This document shows, piece by piece, positions 34,809-44,047 of a stretch of 64,000 nt of DNA. The stretch is taken from NCBI RefSeq assembly GCF_000730165.1, contig NZ_CP022112.1:1528001-1592000 (forward strand). Direction: 5' to 3'. How positions within the stretch are numbered: position 1 is the stretch's first letter; each line of letters opens with the position of its first letter. Source of the DNA: Nitrospirillum viridazoti CBAmc (GTDB lineage Bacteria; Pseudomonadota; Alphaproteobacteria; Azospirillales; Azospirillaceae). The position numbers and the translations under genes are program-made. The notes under the pieces were generated by a model that was not told the DNA's origin, ran no database searches, and was given only the letters and a program-made list of their open reading frames with translations.

Positions 34809-35753
34809 TCACAAACGGCGGAAATAGGCCAGCAGGCCGGCGGTGGATTGCTCGGCGCCGTTCAGCGCCAGGGCGGCCACGCCGTGGCTGGCCAATGCCA
34901 GGGTATATAGGGTGTTCAGCGCCGGGGTGCCGACCAGGACCACCCGCGTGGGCGCCGGCCTGCCCAGCGCCCGGTGCCGGGCCAAGGTGGCGGCCACGTC
35001 GCCGCCGATGACCAGGCCGGACAGGAAGCCCAGGGCGTCCTTAGGCGTCAGCACGCCCGCCATCTGCCGGGCGCGGGTTTCGAACAGCAGGTGCAGGACG
35101 TCGGCGCCCGCCTCCGCCACCCGGGCCAGGCCCTGGCGGAAACCGGCGTCCGGCGCGCCATCCCATTCGGCCGCCCCGCGCGCCAGGGTGCTGTGCTTGG
35201 ACAGCAGGGCGTAGATCTCACCCGACATGGCGGTGGTGAAGCCGGTGATGCGGCCATCCGACAGGTCCACCCACTTGGAATGGGTGCCGGGCAGGCACAG
35301 CAGGTGGTCGCCTGTGGCGAGATCCGGATGAGTGATGAGGGCACCCAGCACCTGGGTTTCCTCCCCGCGCATGACGTCGGGGGCCCCCTGCAGGTTGGTG
35401 CCCTTCACGCCCGGCGCGATATAGACGGGCCGGCCCCCCTCACCTTCGAATGGCAGATCGATGCGGTGGAGATGCCCGGCGATCTCCCCCGCCCCCGCCG
35501 GGGCGGCGGCGTAGGGCACCTCCACCCAGCCGAGGGTGGAGCCCACCATGCCACACAGCAGCAGGGGCAGGCGGCCGTAGGCGGCGTCCCAGTCGGCCAG
35601 CAGGCCGCGCACCGTGTCGGGGAAGCCACCCACCGGCACGGCGGCGGCCCCGGGACCGGTACGGGTGTCCAGCACGGCGCCGTCCGCGTCAACCAGCGAC
35701 AGGCGCAGGTTGCTGGTGCCCCAGTCGCCGGCGATGAAGACGGGTGCCGTCAT
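34809..35753 (-). CDS. dgoK: 2-dehydro-3-deoxygalactonokinase
   Basis: 314 residues. FIAGDWGTSNLRLSLVDADG is the N-terminal phosphate-binding motif, MVGSTLGWVEVPYAAAPAG and GEETQVLGALITHPDLATGDHLLCLPGTHSKWVDL are the DgoK family blocks. It phosphorylates 2-keto-3-deoxygalactonate with ATP at C6. It starts one base after the dehydratase stop, so the two are translationally linked. The pairing with DgoA points to galactose-type rather than glucose-type acids. Confidence 0.92.
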   Translation of the reverse strand: MTAPVFIAGDWGTSNLRLSLVDADGAVLDTRTGPGAAAVPVGGFPDTVRGLLADWDAAYGRLPLLLCGMVGSTLGWVEVPYAAAPAGAGEIAGHLHRIDLPFEGEGGRPVYIAPGVKGTNLQGAPDVMRGEETQVLGALITHPDLATGDHLLCLPGTHSKWVDLSDGRITGFTTAMSGEIYALLSKHSTLARGAAEWDGAPDAGFRQGLARVAEAGADVLHLLFETRARQMAGVLTPKDALGFLSGLVIGGDVAATLARHRALGRPAPTRVVLVGTPALNTLYTLALASHGVAALALNGAEQSTAGLLAYFRRL

Positions 35754-35754
35754 G

Positions 35755-37488
35755 TCAGTGCGACTCCCGCGTGACGCGGTCGCCGCTGGCGCCCACCAGG
35801 AAATCCAGATCGCAGCCCTTGTCGGCCTGCATCACATGCTCGACATGCAGGCGGTAGTAGCCGCGCGCCGGGATGGGGGCGGCGGGCTGGGCCGCCAGCT
35901 CGGCCCGGCGGCGGGCCAGCTCGGCCTCATCCACCAGCAGGGACAGGCTGCGGCCGGGGCCGTTCAGCTCGATCTCATCGCCCGTGCGCACCAGAGCCAG
36001 CGGGCCGCCGGCAGTGGATTCAGGGGCGACGTGCAGCACCACGGTGCCGAAGGCCGTGCCGCTCATGCGGGCGTCGGAGATGCGCACCATGTCCTTGACC
36101 CCCTTGGCCAGCAGCTTGGGCGGCAGGGGCATGTTGCCCACTTCCGGCATGCCGGGATACCCCTTCGGGCCACAGCCGCGCAACACCAGCATGGAGGTTT
36201 CGTCCACCTCCAGCGCCGGATCGTCGATGCGGGCCTTGAAGTCCTCGATGGTGTCGAACACCACGGCGCGGCCACGATGGGTCAGCAGCTCGGGCGAGGC
36301 GGCGTTGGGTTTCATCACCGCGCCATCGGGCGCCAGGTTGCCGCGCAGCACCCAGATGCCCGAGACGGGCTTCACCGGGTTGGTCCTGGGGCGGATGACC
36401 TCGTCGTTGTAGACCTCGCCCTCGGCCACGATGTCGCCGATGGTCATGCCGCCGACGGTGACCGCGTCCAGGTTCAGCTTGTCCTTGATCTTGGTCATCA
36501 GGCCCGGCAGCGCGCCGGCGTAGTGGAAATCCTCCATCAGGTACTGGCCCGAGGGCTGCAGGTCCACCAGCAGGGGAATGTCGGCGCTCAGGGCATCGAA
36601 GTCCTCCAGCGACAATTCCACGCCCAGCCGGCCGGCCAGGGCCAGCAGGTGGATGACGGCGTTGGTGGACCCGCCGATGGCGGCATGCACGCGGATGGCG
36701 TTCTCGAACGCGGCGCGGGTCAGGATGTGCGACGGCTTCACGTCGTCCTTGACCATGGCGACGATGCGGCGGCCCGTCTCATGCGCCATGGCGCGGCGGC
36801 GGGCGTCCATGGCCGGCAGCGTGCCGTTGAAGGGCAGCGACAGGCCCATGGCCTCGATCAGGCAGGCCATGGTGGAGGCGGTACCCATGGTCATGCAGGT
36901 GCCGGGCGAGCGGGACATGCCGGCCTCCGCCCCCATGAAGTCCTTCAGCGTCATCTCGCCGGCGCGCACCGCCTCGCTGAACTTCCACACGTCGGTGCCG
37001 GAGCCGATGTCCTTGCCGCGGTACTTGCCGTTCAGCATGGGGCCGGAGGAGATGACCATGGTGGGCAGGTCGACGCTGGCCGCCCCCATGATCTGGCCCG
37101 GGGTGGTCTTGTCGCAGCCGCCCAGCAGCACCACGCCGTCGATGGGGTTGCCGCGGATCGATTCCTCGACCTCCATGGCCAGCAGGTTGCGGAACAGCAT
37201 GGCGGTGGGGCGCATCTGCGTCTCGCCCAACGACATGGCGGGGAATTCCACCGGCAGGCCGCCGGCCTCCCACACGCCGCGCTTCACATGCTCCGCCACC
37301 TCGCGCAGGTGGGAATTGCAGGGGGTCAGTTCCGACCAGGTGTTGCAGATGCCGATGACCGGCCGGCCGTCGAACACGTCGCCGGGCAGGCCCTGGTTCT
37401 TCATCCAGCTGCGGTGGATGAACCCGTCGCGGTCCAGTTTTCCATAGCTGTGCGCGCTGCGTAACGTCCGCTTGCCGTCGTCGGTCAT
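35755..37488 (-). CDS. IlvD/Edd-family sugar-acid dehydratase
   Basis: 577 residues. GICNTWSELTPCNSHLREVA, LLGGCDKTTPGQIMGAASVDLP and SPGTCMTMGTASTMACL supply the cysteines and the Mg/Fe-S site of the IlvD/Edd family, and IGGSTNAVIHLLALAGR is the conserved mid-block. Overall it is closest to the L-arabonate/galactonate dehydratase branch rather than the branched-chain amino acid IlvD. It removes water from an aldonate to give the 2-keto-3-deoxy acid used by the adjacent DgoK. First gene of the minus-strand operon; the divergent SDR lies 430 bp away. Confidence 0.88.
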   Translation of the reverse strand: MTDDGKRTLRSAHSYGKLDRDGFIHRSWMKNQGLPGDVFDGRPVIGICNTWSELTPCNSHLREVAEHVKRGVWEAGGLPVEFPAMSLGETQMRPTAMLFRNLLAMEVEESIRGNPIDGVVLLGGCDKTTPGQIMGAASVDLPTMVISSGPMLNGKYRGKDIGSGTDVWKFSEAVRAGEMTLKDFMGAEAGMSRSPGTCMTMGTASTMACLIEAMGLSLPFNGTLPAMDARRRAMAHETGRRIVAMVKDDVKPSHILTRAAFENAIRVHAAIGGSTNAVIHLLALAGRLGVELSLEDFDALSADIPLLVDLQPSGQYLMEDFHYAGALPGLMTKIKDKLNLDAVTVGGMTIGDIVAEGEVYNDEVIRPRTNPVKPVSGIWVLRGNLAPDGAVMKPNAASPELLTHRGRAVVFDTIEDFKARIDDPALEVDETSMLVLRGCGPKGYPGMPEVGNMPLPPKLLAKGVKDMVRISDARMSGTAFGTVVLHVAPESTAGGPLALVRTGDEIELNGPGRSLSLLVDEAELARRRAELAAQPAAPIPARGYYRLHVEHVMQADKGCDLDFLVGASGDRVTRESH

Positions 37489-37918
37489 CGTCTACCGTCC
37501 ACCTCGGGGGCCTGGAACGGCCCCTGTCCTTGGCACAGGGTGGGGTGATGGATGGCCGGACCCTTCAAGGCGCAGGCCTGGTCGTGGCCTGGGCACGCAA
37601 GTCAACCGGTCGCCCGCGGCGGCTGATGGCATGGCGCCAAACAGTGGCCGCCCGCACCCGCCGTTTCCCCACCCAATGTCGTTATGATAGGAGGTCCCGG
37701 CGCGGTTTGCGGTATCGTGACCGCCATGGCACGAACCCACGACCCGGCACCCAGCCTCCGGTTCCTGGTATGATTTATCGGACAAAAATAGCCCCTGTAA
37801 AGGGGATTTGGTGCCATGGGCAATTGCGGCCTGGGTGGGACCGTTCTAACTATCCTTCCTGACCCGGCCGTCACGTGGCCCAACACGCCCATGGGCCCAA
37901 TGCAAGGAAGGCGCCCCC
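37489..37918. promoter_or_regulatory. Divergent control region between the dehydratase and the SDR
   Basis: 430 bp without a supported gene. Two TATGAT elements (about 37683 and 37769) on the plus strand are close to the -10 consensus but lack a clear -35. A CCCCT-GTAA-AGGGG-type small hairpin lies at about 37791-37805, and GGCC-rich repeats at 37575-37602. It presumably holds both promoters and the site of the FadR-type regulator, but I cannot name the operator. Confidence 0.4.
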
Positions 37919-38773
37919 ATGCCAGACAGCAACCAGACCGCCACCGGTCCCATCAACACACCGGAAGAGCCGCCGCCCGGCGCCCCGGAAGGCGTCACCC
38001 AGCATCTTTATCCCGTCTATGGCGACTTGGCGGGCAAGGCCGTGCTGATCAGCGGCGGGGGGTCGGGCATCGGCGCCTATCTCACCTACGCCTTCGCGGC
38101 CCAGGGCTGCCGCGTCGCCTTCATCGCCCTGCGTGAGCAGTCGGCCATGAACCTGGTGCAGGCGGTGGAGGCCGCGACCGGCCAGCGCCCCGTGTTCCTG
38201 CGCTGCGACCTGCGCGACGTGGAGACGCTGCAGGCCAAGGTGCGCGAGGCGGAGGCGCAGATGGGCGCCTTCGACGTGCTGGTCAACAACGCCGCCCGCG
38301 ATGACCGCCACGCCACCGCCGACATGACGGTGGCGGAGTGGGACGACAACCTGGCCATCAACCTGCGCCCGCAGTTCTTCCTGGCCCAGACGGTGGCGCC
38401 GGGCATGAAGCGCGCCGGCGGCGGCGCCATCGTCAACCTGGGGTCCACCGCCCACAATTTGGGCCTGGCGGGATACCCGGCCTATGTCGCCGCCAAGGCC
38501 GGCGTTACGGGCCTGACCCGGGCGCTGGCCCGCGAGTTCGGCCCCGACGGCATCCGCGTCAACACCGTGGTGCCCGGCTGGGTCATGACGGAACGGCAGC
38601 AGCGCCTGTGGGTGACGCCCGAGGCCCTGGCCGAAACCCTGGCCGCGCAATGCCTGAAGCGTCCCCTGTCGGGCGAGGACATCGCCAGCGCCGTGCTGTT
38701 CCTGGCCTCACGCGCCTCATCCATGATGACGGGGCAGTCGCTGGTGGTGGATGGCGGCCGCACCATGGGCTGA
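37919..38773 (+). CDS. SDR-family dehydrogenase, probably the sugar 1-dehydrogenase of the cluster
   Basis: 284 residues with an extended N-terminus. AVLISGGGSGIGAYLTYAFA is the cofactor motif, VLVNNAARDDRH the NNA motif, and GSTAHNLGLAGYPAYVAAKAG carries Ser and the YxxxK pair, so the catalytic set is complete. It ends in MMTGQSLVVDGGRTMG. A strong AAGGAAGG site precedes the ATG. Divergent from the dehydratase operon, it most simply provides the first step, oxidising an aldose to its lactone; D-galactose or a related sugar is suggested by the DgoK/DgoA neighbours. Confidence 0.82.
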   Translation: MPDSNQTATGPINTPEEPPPGAPEGVTQHLYPVYGDLAGKAVLISGGGSGIGAYLTYAFAAQGCRVAFIALREQSAMNLVQAVEAATGQRPVFLRCDLRDVETLQAKVREAEAQMGAFDVLVNNAARDDRHATADMTVAEWDDNLAINLRPQFFLAQTVAPGMKRAGGGAIVNLGSTAHNLGLAGYPAYVAAKAGVTGLTRALAREFGPDGIRVNTVVPGWVMTERQQRLWVTPEALAETLAAQCLKRPLSGEDIASAVLFLASRASSMMTGQSLVVDGGRTMG

Positions 38774-38775
38774 GG

Positions 38776-40191
38776 TCAAATCACCCCTGTCGCCCCGCCC
38801 CTGGGTCCCGCCAGCAGGCCAGCCACGCGGATCAGCGCCCCCTTCAGCGACGCCGCGTCGGGGGCGGCGCCTAAGGCCAGGCGCACGGCGGCGGGCACCG
38901 GGGTGTCGGATGAGAGGAAGGCGTCGCCCGCCACCAGGGTGAGGCCGGTGCGGGCGGCGCGCTGGACGAAGGCGTGCGGCGTCCAATCGGGCGGCAAATT
39001 GAGCCACAGGTGCAGGCTGTCGGGCTGGGCCTGGTAGCTGCCTGGGGGCAGCAGCTCCGCCGCCAGGCGCTGGCGCGTCGCCGCCTCGGCCCGGATGGCC
39101 TCCGCCAGGGTGGCGGCGGTGCCGTCCAGGATCCAATCCGCCGCCAGGCCGGCCGCCAAGGGTGAGGGCATCTGCGTCTGGGTGCGCAGCACGCCCTCGA
39201 ACCGTTCCGCCTGGATGGCGTCGGGCGCGGCGACATAGGCGGTGCGCAGCGCCGGGGTCAGGCATTTGGACAGGGTGGCCACGTGCCAGACCTGGGCGGG
39301 GGCCAAGGCCGCCAGCGGCGTGCCGGGGGTGGCCGCCAGCGCGCCATAGGCGTCATCCTCCACCACCGTCAGGCCCTGGGCCTGGATCATGGCGGCCAGA
39401 GCCTGCCGCCGCCCTTCCGACATCGTCGCGGTCGTCGGGTTATGGTGGGTGGGGGTGCAGTAGAGCAGGCGGGCGCCGCTGCTGCGACAGGCGGCCGCCA
39501 CCGCATCGGGCACCAGCCCCTCGCCATCGCAGTCCACCGCCACCACCCGCAGCCCCAGGCGCGCCGCAATGGCGGTGAAGCCGGGATAGCTCAGCGTTTC
39601 CGCCAACACCACGTCGGCCCGCTGCGCCAGCAGGGACAGGAGGGCGTGCAGCGCCGCCTGCGCCCCGGGCGCCACCAGCACGCGGTCGGCATGGGGACTG
39701 GTGTTGGCCGCCAGCCCGGCGGCGGTGTAGCGGCGGCGCAGCCAGGCGGCCCCGGCCGTGCGTTCCGTCGCCCCGCCGCCCGCGGCGCGATAGCCCAGAC
39801 GGCGCCCCAGGTCCGGCGCCCGCACGAATCGCTCCAGCCCCTGGGCCAAATGGGTGCGCAGCAAGGCCAGCGGCTGCGGCGGCACGTTCATGGACATGTC
39901 GATGTCGCCCTGGGCCAGGGGCGCCATGTCCGCCGCCGCGCGGTCGGAGATGAAGGTGCCCCGCCCCACCACGCCCGACAGCAGGCCGCGATGCCGCGCC
40001 TCGGCATAGGCGCGGGTGACGGTGGTGAGATCGATGCCCAGCGCCTCCGCCAAGGCCCGCTGGGTGGGCAGGCGTTCCCCGGGAACGAGGCGCCCGGCGC
40101 CGATGTCGGCCGCCATGGCGTCGGCGATGGCCAGATAGAGCGGCCCGCCCCGATCGCTCAGCCGGGGCTTCCACACGTCGTCGTCGGCCAT
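38776..40191 (-). CDS. MocR-type regulator (GntR HTH fused to an aminotransferase-like domain)
   Basis: 471 residues. Residues about 12-80 are a GntR winged HTH (GERLPTQRALAEALGIDLTTVTRAYAEARHRGLLSG); residues about 105-470 form a fold-type I aminotransferase domain with the PLP lysine in ATLSKCLTPALRTAYV near 305 and VEDDAYGAL before it. MocR proteins use PLP or amino-substrate adducts as ligand, as in PdxR and GabR. It converges on the SDR (stops 3 bp apart) and diverges from a LysR gene. A GGGGAGGG site supports the start. The target is not evident. Confidence 0.9.
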   Translation of the reverse strand: MADDDVWKPRLSDRGGPLYLAIADAMAADIGAGRLVPGERLPTQRALAEALGIDLTTVTRAYAEARHRGLLSGVVGRGTFISDRAAADMAPLAQGDIDMSMNVPPQPLALLRTHLAQGLERFVRAPDLGRRLGYRAAGGGATERTAGAAWLRRRYTAAGLAANTSPHADRVLVAPGAQAALHALLSLLAQRADVVLAETLSYPGFTAIAARLGLRVVAVDCDGEGLVPDAVAAACRSSGARLLYCTPTHHNPTTATMSEGRRQALAAMIQAQGLTVVEDDAYGALAATPGTPLAALAPAQVWHVATLSKCLTPALRTAYVAAPDAIQAERFEGVLRTQTQMPSPLAAGLAADWILDGTAATLAEAIRAEAATRQRLAAELLPPGSYQAQPDSLHLWLNLPPDWTPHAFVQRAARTGLTLVAGDAFLSSDTPVPAAVRLALGAAPDAASLKGALIRVAGLLAGPRGGATGVI

Positions 40192-40365
40192 CCCATCCCT
40201 CCCCTGTCCGAAATTGCATGGATTATGTGTATGCGGACAATCGGCATAGAAAGCCCTGCAATGGCCTTATGCCATGATTTCCATCAAGTAGTGTCGGCTG
40301 ACACAGCGACGGCGCCATCCGCCATGCTACCCATCCCCGGTTGATCCTGAAGGGGAAGGGATAGA
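40192..40365. promoter_or_regulatory. Divergent MocR/LysR promoter region with two inverted repeats
   Basis: Two small dyads are visible: TATGC-9-GCATA (40230-40248), nearer the MocR start, and ATGGC-CTTAT-GCCAT (40261-40275), nearer the LysR start. They are the best candidates for the autoregulatory sites of the two regulators. The short arms keep confidence low. Confidence 0.3.
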
Positions 40366-41265
40366 ATGCGGGGCAGTGAGTTCGCCGACCTGCGCGCGTT
40401 CGCCACCATCGTGGCGTACGGCACCTTCGCGCGGGCGGCGGTGCAGTTGAGCGTCTCCCCCTCCGCGCTCAGCCAGACCATCCGAGGTTTGGAGGCGCGG
40501 CTGGGCGTGCGCCTGCTGAACCGCACCACGCGCAGCGTTTCCGTCACCGATGCCGGTTCGCGCCTCTACGCCCGCTTGAAGCCGGTGCTGGAGGAACTGG
40601 AGGCCGCCGTCGCCGACGTGAACGACCTGCGCGAGCGACCGGCCGGCACCCTGCGCCTGACCTCCTCTCGCGTCGGGGCGGAGCGGTTCCTGGCGCCCAT
40701 TCTGGGCCCATTCCACCGCGCCTATCCCGACATCGTGCTGGACACCACGGTGGATGACGTGGTGCGCGACATCGTGGCGGAAGGCTACGACGCCGGAATC
40801 CGCCTGGGCGAGATGATTTCCGACGACATGGTGGCCATCAAGCTGGGCGGCAGTTTGCGCCAGGTGGCCGTCGCCACCCCAGAGTACCTGGCCCGCCACG
40901 GCGTGCCCCAGCATCCGCGCGACCTGCTGGACCATGCCTGCATCAACTGGCGCTGGACGGAGACGGGCCGCATCTACCACTGGGAATTCCAGGAGCCGGG
41001 CGGCGACTGGTTCTCCGTCGCGGTGAAGGGCCCCATCATCGTCACCGACCGCAGCATGGTACTGGCCGCCGCCCTGCAAGGCGTGGGCATCGCCCTGTGG
41101 CTGGAGGACCGCATCCTGCCCTATGTCAAGGACGGCCGGCTGGTGCCGATCCTGGAGGAATGGTCGGGCGCCTTCCCGGGGTTTTTCCTGTGCTATCCCA
41201 AGCAGCGGCACACACCCCTGCCCCTGCGCGTCTTCACCGATTTCATGCGCGCGACCTACGGCTGA
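40366..41265 (+). CDS. LysR-family transcriptional regulator
   Basis: 299 residues. The N-terminal HTH reads FADLRAFATIVAYGTFARAAVQLSVSPSALSQTIRGLEARLGVRLLNRT, followed by the substrate domain from about residue 92. A GGGAAGGG site lies 6-7 bases before the ATG. An SDR gene follows 133 bp downstream on the same strand and is a plausible target, as LysR regulators of this subgroup often sit next to an oxidoreductase. Effector unknown. Confidence 0.9.
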   Translation: MRGSEFADLRAFATIVAYGTFARAAVQLSVSPSALSQTIRGLEARLGVRLLNRTTRSVSVTDAGSRLYARLKPVLEELEAAVADVNDLRERPAGTLRLTSSRVGAERFLAPILGPFHRAYPDIVLDTTVDDVVRDIVAEGYDAGIRLGEMISDDMVAIKLGGSLRQVAVATPEYLARHGVPQHPRDLLDHACINWRWTETGRIYHWEFQEPGGDWFSVAVKGPIIVTDRSMVLAAALQGVGIALWLEDRILPYVKDGRLVPILEEWSGAFPGFFLCYPKQRHTPLPLRVFTDFMRATYG

Positions 41266-41398
41266 TTATGCACGCCGCCCTTCATTAACCGTTTCGACTA
41301 TAGCGCATACCGCACAGAGCGGCCGCCCCCCATCTTCAGCGCATCCCCCGGCCCCCAATCCCATTTTTCGGGCCGGCTTTTCAGGAAGGATGCGGATC

Positions 41399-42235
41399 AT
41401 GGTCAACGACACCCAACAGGTCTGGTTCATCACCGGCATTTCGCGCGGTTTCGGTAAAGAGTTGGCGCGCACCCTGCTGGACCAGGGCCAAGTCGTCATC
41501 GGCACCACCCGCGACGGCCAGAGCGACCTGCCCGCCGACGGCCGGTCGCACGTCCTGCCGCTGGACGTCACGGACACGGCCCAGGTCAAGGAGACGGTGG
41601 CCAAGGCCCACGCCCTGCACGGCCGCCTGGACGTGGTGGTCAACAATGCCGGCTATGGCCTGCTGGGCGCGGTTGAGGATGCCGACACCGCCGCCACCCG
41701 CCACATGTTCGAGGTCAACTTCTTCGGCGCGCTGGCGGTGATGCAGGCGGCCCTGCCGCTGATGCGGGCGCGGCGATCCGGCCATATCGTCAACATCACC
41801 TCCATCGCCGGGCTGGCGCCGGGGGTGGGGTCCGGCCTGTACGCCGCGTCCAAGTTCGCGCTGGAGGGCGTGTCGCTCAGCCTGGCGCAGGAGGTGGCGC
41901 CCCTGGGCATCGGCATCACGCTGGTGGAGCCGGGCGCCTTCCGCACCGACTTCCTGACCGATCATTCCCTGCGGCTAACCGGCGCCCCCATCACGGACTA
42001 TGCCGCGACGGCCGGGGCGGCGGTGGCCCGCCTGCAGGCGCTGAACGGCAGGCAGCCGGGGGACCCGGTGCTGGCCGCCCGCGCCATCGTGGCCGCCGTG
42101 CGCTCACCCAACCCGCCCCTGCACCTGGTGCTGGGCACCGACGCCTGGAACCGGGTACAGGCCCGGCAGGAGGCGTTCACCACCAACCTGGCCGACTGGC
42201 GGTCGGTCGCGCTCAGCACCGACTTCCCGGCTTAA
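41399..42235 (+). CDS. SDR-family oxidoreductase
   Basis: About 278 residues. QVWFITGISRGFGKELARTLL is the NADP-binding motif, VVVNNAGYGLLGAVED the NNAG motif, and NITSIAGLAPGVGSGLYAASKFALEG has Ser and the YxxxK pair. The classical-SDR architecture and the SRGFG variant resemble the oxidoreductases adjacent to LysR genes in many proteobacteria. Two in-frame ATGs (41390 and 41399) share an AGGAAGG site; 41399 has the better spacing. The frame extends upstream into the LysR gene region without function. Substrate unknown. Confidence 0.85.
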   Translation: MVNDTQQVWFITGISRGFGKELARTLLDQGQVVIGTTRDGQSDLPADGRSHVLPLDVTDTAQVKETVAKAHALHGRLDVVVNNAGYGLLGAVEDADTAATRHMFEVNFFGALAVMQAALPLMRARRSGHIVNITSIAGLAPGVGSGLYAASKFALEGVSLSLAQEVAPLGIGITLVEPGAFRTDFLTDHSLRLTGAPITDYAATAGAAVARLQALNGRQPGDPVLAARAIVAAVRSPNPPLHLVLGTDAWNRVQARQEAFTTNLADWRSVALSTDFPA

Positions 42236-42364
42236 GTGTCTTCCAGGCCTGAGATCACAGCGTTTCCAGGCGGCGGCGCGTGTCCGCCGCCTGGTCGCTC
42301 AGGCATTCGAGGATGAACTGGCAATGCTGGTTGGCGGCATCGGGCTGGCGCCGGGATGTTCCGC

Positions 42365-43849
42365 TTACTGGGCCAACACGCGGGCCGCTTCCCGGGTCTT
42401 GTCCACCATGGTTTCCACCTGCCGGATGGCGCGGCCGATGTCGTTGATGTTTTCGGTCACGGTGTCCACCGCGCCGGCCGTCTGCTGCATGTTCTGCGAC
42501 ATTTCCAGCGTGACCGCACCTTGCTGCTCCACCGCCGCGACGGCCGAGGTGACGTGGTCCCGCACGGCATCGATGGACCGGCGGATGCCCTCCAGGGCGC
42601 CGACCACCTCACCAGCCACGGACTGCATGCCGGTGATCTCGTCCGAAATCCCTTGCGTGGCGCTTGCCGCCTGGTTGGCCAGGTTCTTCACTTCCGTCGC
42701 GACGACGGCGAAGCCCTTGCCGGCGTCCCCCGCCCGCGCCGCCTCGATGGTCGCGTTCAAGGCCAGCAGGTTGATCTGGCCGGCGATCCCGCGGATGACG
42801 TCCACCACCCGCTCCATGGATTGGGCGACAGCGTTGAGGCGCTCGGTCGCCGACCCGGCGGTTTCCGCCTCGGCCGCGACACTGTCCACCGCCTGACGGG
42901 ACTGGGCCATGCTGGCCGCCAGTTCGCGGGTGGACGCGGCCAACTGCTCCGCCCCGGCGGCGATGCCCTGGACCGAGCCGGCCGTCTGGTTCGCCGCCGC
43001 GGCCACGCCCTCGGACCGGCTCACCGACTGCTCGACGGCGGTGTCGATTTCCTTGAAGTTGCTGTCGATCAGCTGCTTCAGGTTTGCCAGCATGCGCACC
43101 TGGCGGGTGATATCGGTGGCATACTTCACCACCTTGTACGGCCGGCCGTCGGGATCGAGGATGGGGTTGTACGAGGCCTCTATCCAGACCTCGCGCCCGC
43201 CCTTGCCTATGCGCTTGAACTGCGCCGCTTGGAACTCACCCCGGCGCAGGGCTTCCCAGAACTGGTGGTATTCCGGCGTGTCCCTATAGCCCGGTTCCAC
43301 GAACAGGCTGTGGTTCCGGCCCTCGACCTCCGCCGCCGTGTAGCCCATGGTGTTCAGGAAATTGTCGTTGGCGCGCAGGATGGTGCCGTCCAGGCTGAAC
43401 TCGATGACCGCCTGCGACTTGTTGATGGCCGTGACCTGGCCCAGCAGGTCGGCGTGTTCCCGCTTCGCCGCCGTCACGTCGGTCGCGTACTTCACCACCT
43501 TGTACGGCTGGCCGGCGCGGTCGAGGATGGGATTGTATGAAGCCTCGATCCAGACTTCGCGGCCGCCTTTTCCCAGGCGCTTGAACTGCGCGGCACGGAA
43601 TTCCCCCCGGCGCAGACTGTCCCAGAATTGGCGGTATTCCAGGCTGTCCCTATACCCTGGCGCCACGAACAGGCTGTGATGCCGTCCCTTAACCTCGGCC
43701 AGGGTATAGCCCATGGCGCTCAGGAAGTTGTCGTTGGCGGTGAGGATGGTGCCGTCCAGGGCGAACTCGATAATGGCCTGTGACTTGCCCAGGGCGGCCA
43801 GCGTCGCCTTCATGTCCCGGATATGCCGCACCAGAAAAGACCGAAACAT
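42365..43849 (-). CDS. Soluble methyl-accepting chemotaxis protein with two PAS domains
   Basis: About 494 residues from the ATG at 43849 (TGGAGCGG upstream). Two PAS domains (about 15-130 and 137-255) are near copies of each other: both contain a TxANDNFLxxMGY stretch, [14 protein letters not shown] and [10 protein letters not shown] signalling domain follows (about 260-494) with the hairpin tip [23 protein letters not shown]. No membrane segment is visible, so it probably senses an internal cue such as redox or oxygen through a PAS cofactor and talks to a CheA array in the cytoplasm. Single gene; the 130 bp downstream holds nothing I can support. Confidence 0.9.
   Translation of the reverse strand: MFRSFLVRHIRDMKATLAALGKSQAIIEFALDGTILTANDNFLSAMGYTLAEVKGRHHSLFVAPGYRDSLEYRQFWDSLRRGEFRAAQFKRLGKGGREVWIEASYNPILDRAGQPYKVVKYATDVTAAKREHADLLGQVTAINKSQAVIEFSLDGTILRANDNFLNTMGYTAAEVEGRNHSLFVEPGYRDTPEYHQFWEALRRGEFQAAQFKRIGKGGREVWIEASYNPILDPDGRPYKVVKYATDITRQVRMLANLKQLIDSNFKEIDTAVEQSVSRSEGVAAAANQTAGSVQGIAAGAEQLAASTRELAASMAQSRQAVDSVAAEAETAGSATERLNAVAQSMERVVDVIRGIAGQINLLALNATIEAARAGDAGKGFAVVATEVKNLANQAASATQGISDEITGMQSVAGEVVGALEGIRRSIDAVRDHVTSAVAAVEQQGAVTLEMSQNMQQTAGAVDTVTENINDIGRAIRQVETMVDKTREAARVLAQ
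43110..43790 (-). repeat. Tandem duplication of a PAS domain within the chemoreceptor gene
   Basis: Two consecutive segments of about 366 bp encode PAS domains that share long identical peptides such as [17 protein letters not shown], at the same positions in each copy. It is an intragenic duplication that has begun to diverge. Confidence 0.85.
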
Positions 43850-44047
43850 TAACCGCTCCACGTTAAAATTTACTGACCAACCATCCGGAGGCGGATGCTG
43901 CCCATTGCCGCAGGGCTTCCCCTCTTTTGCGCAATACCCCATGATGGCAGTGACTTAACGGCCGGCGCCACGCCTTGGGCAGGGGATGAGGGCGCCCGGC
44001 CACCTATCCTTCCGCTTCCTGAAACGACAGCAAAGGTCGCCTTCTCC

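Noticed and set aside
32315-35011. A plus-strand open frame of about 898 codons opposite the lactonase, symporter, dgoA and part of dgoK
   Set aside because: Antisense to four real genes; the translation is His/Gln/Asp/Gly-rich without any motif.
42236-42364. A possible gene remnant on the minus strand after the chemoreceptor, with a CQFILECLSDQAADTRRRLETL-like reading
   Set aside because: It is about 40 codons, has no start codon and no recognised family; chance coding bias is as likely.
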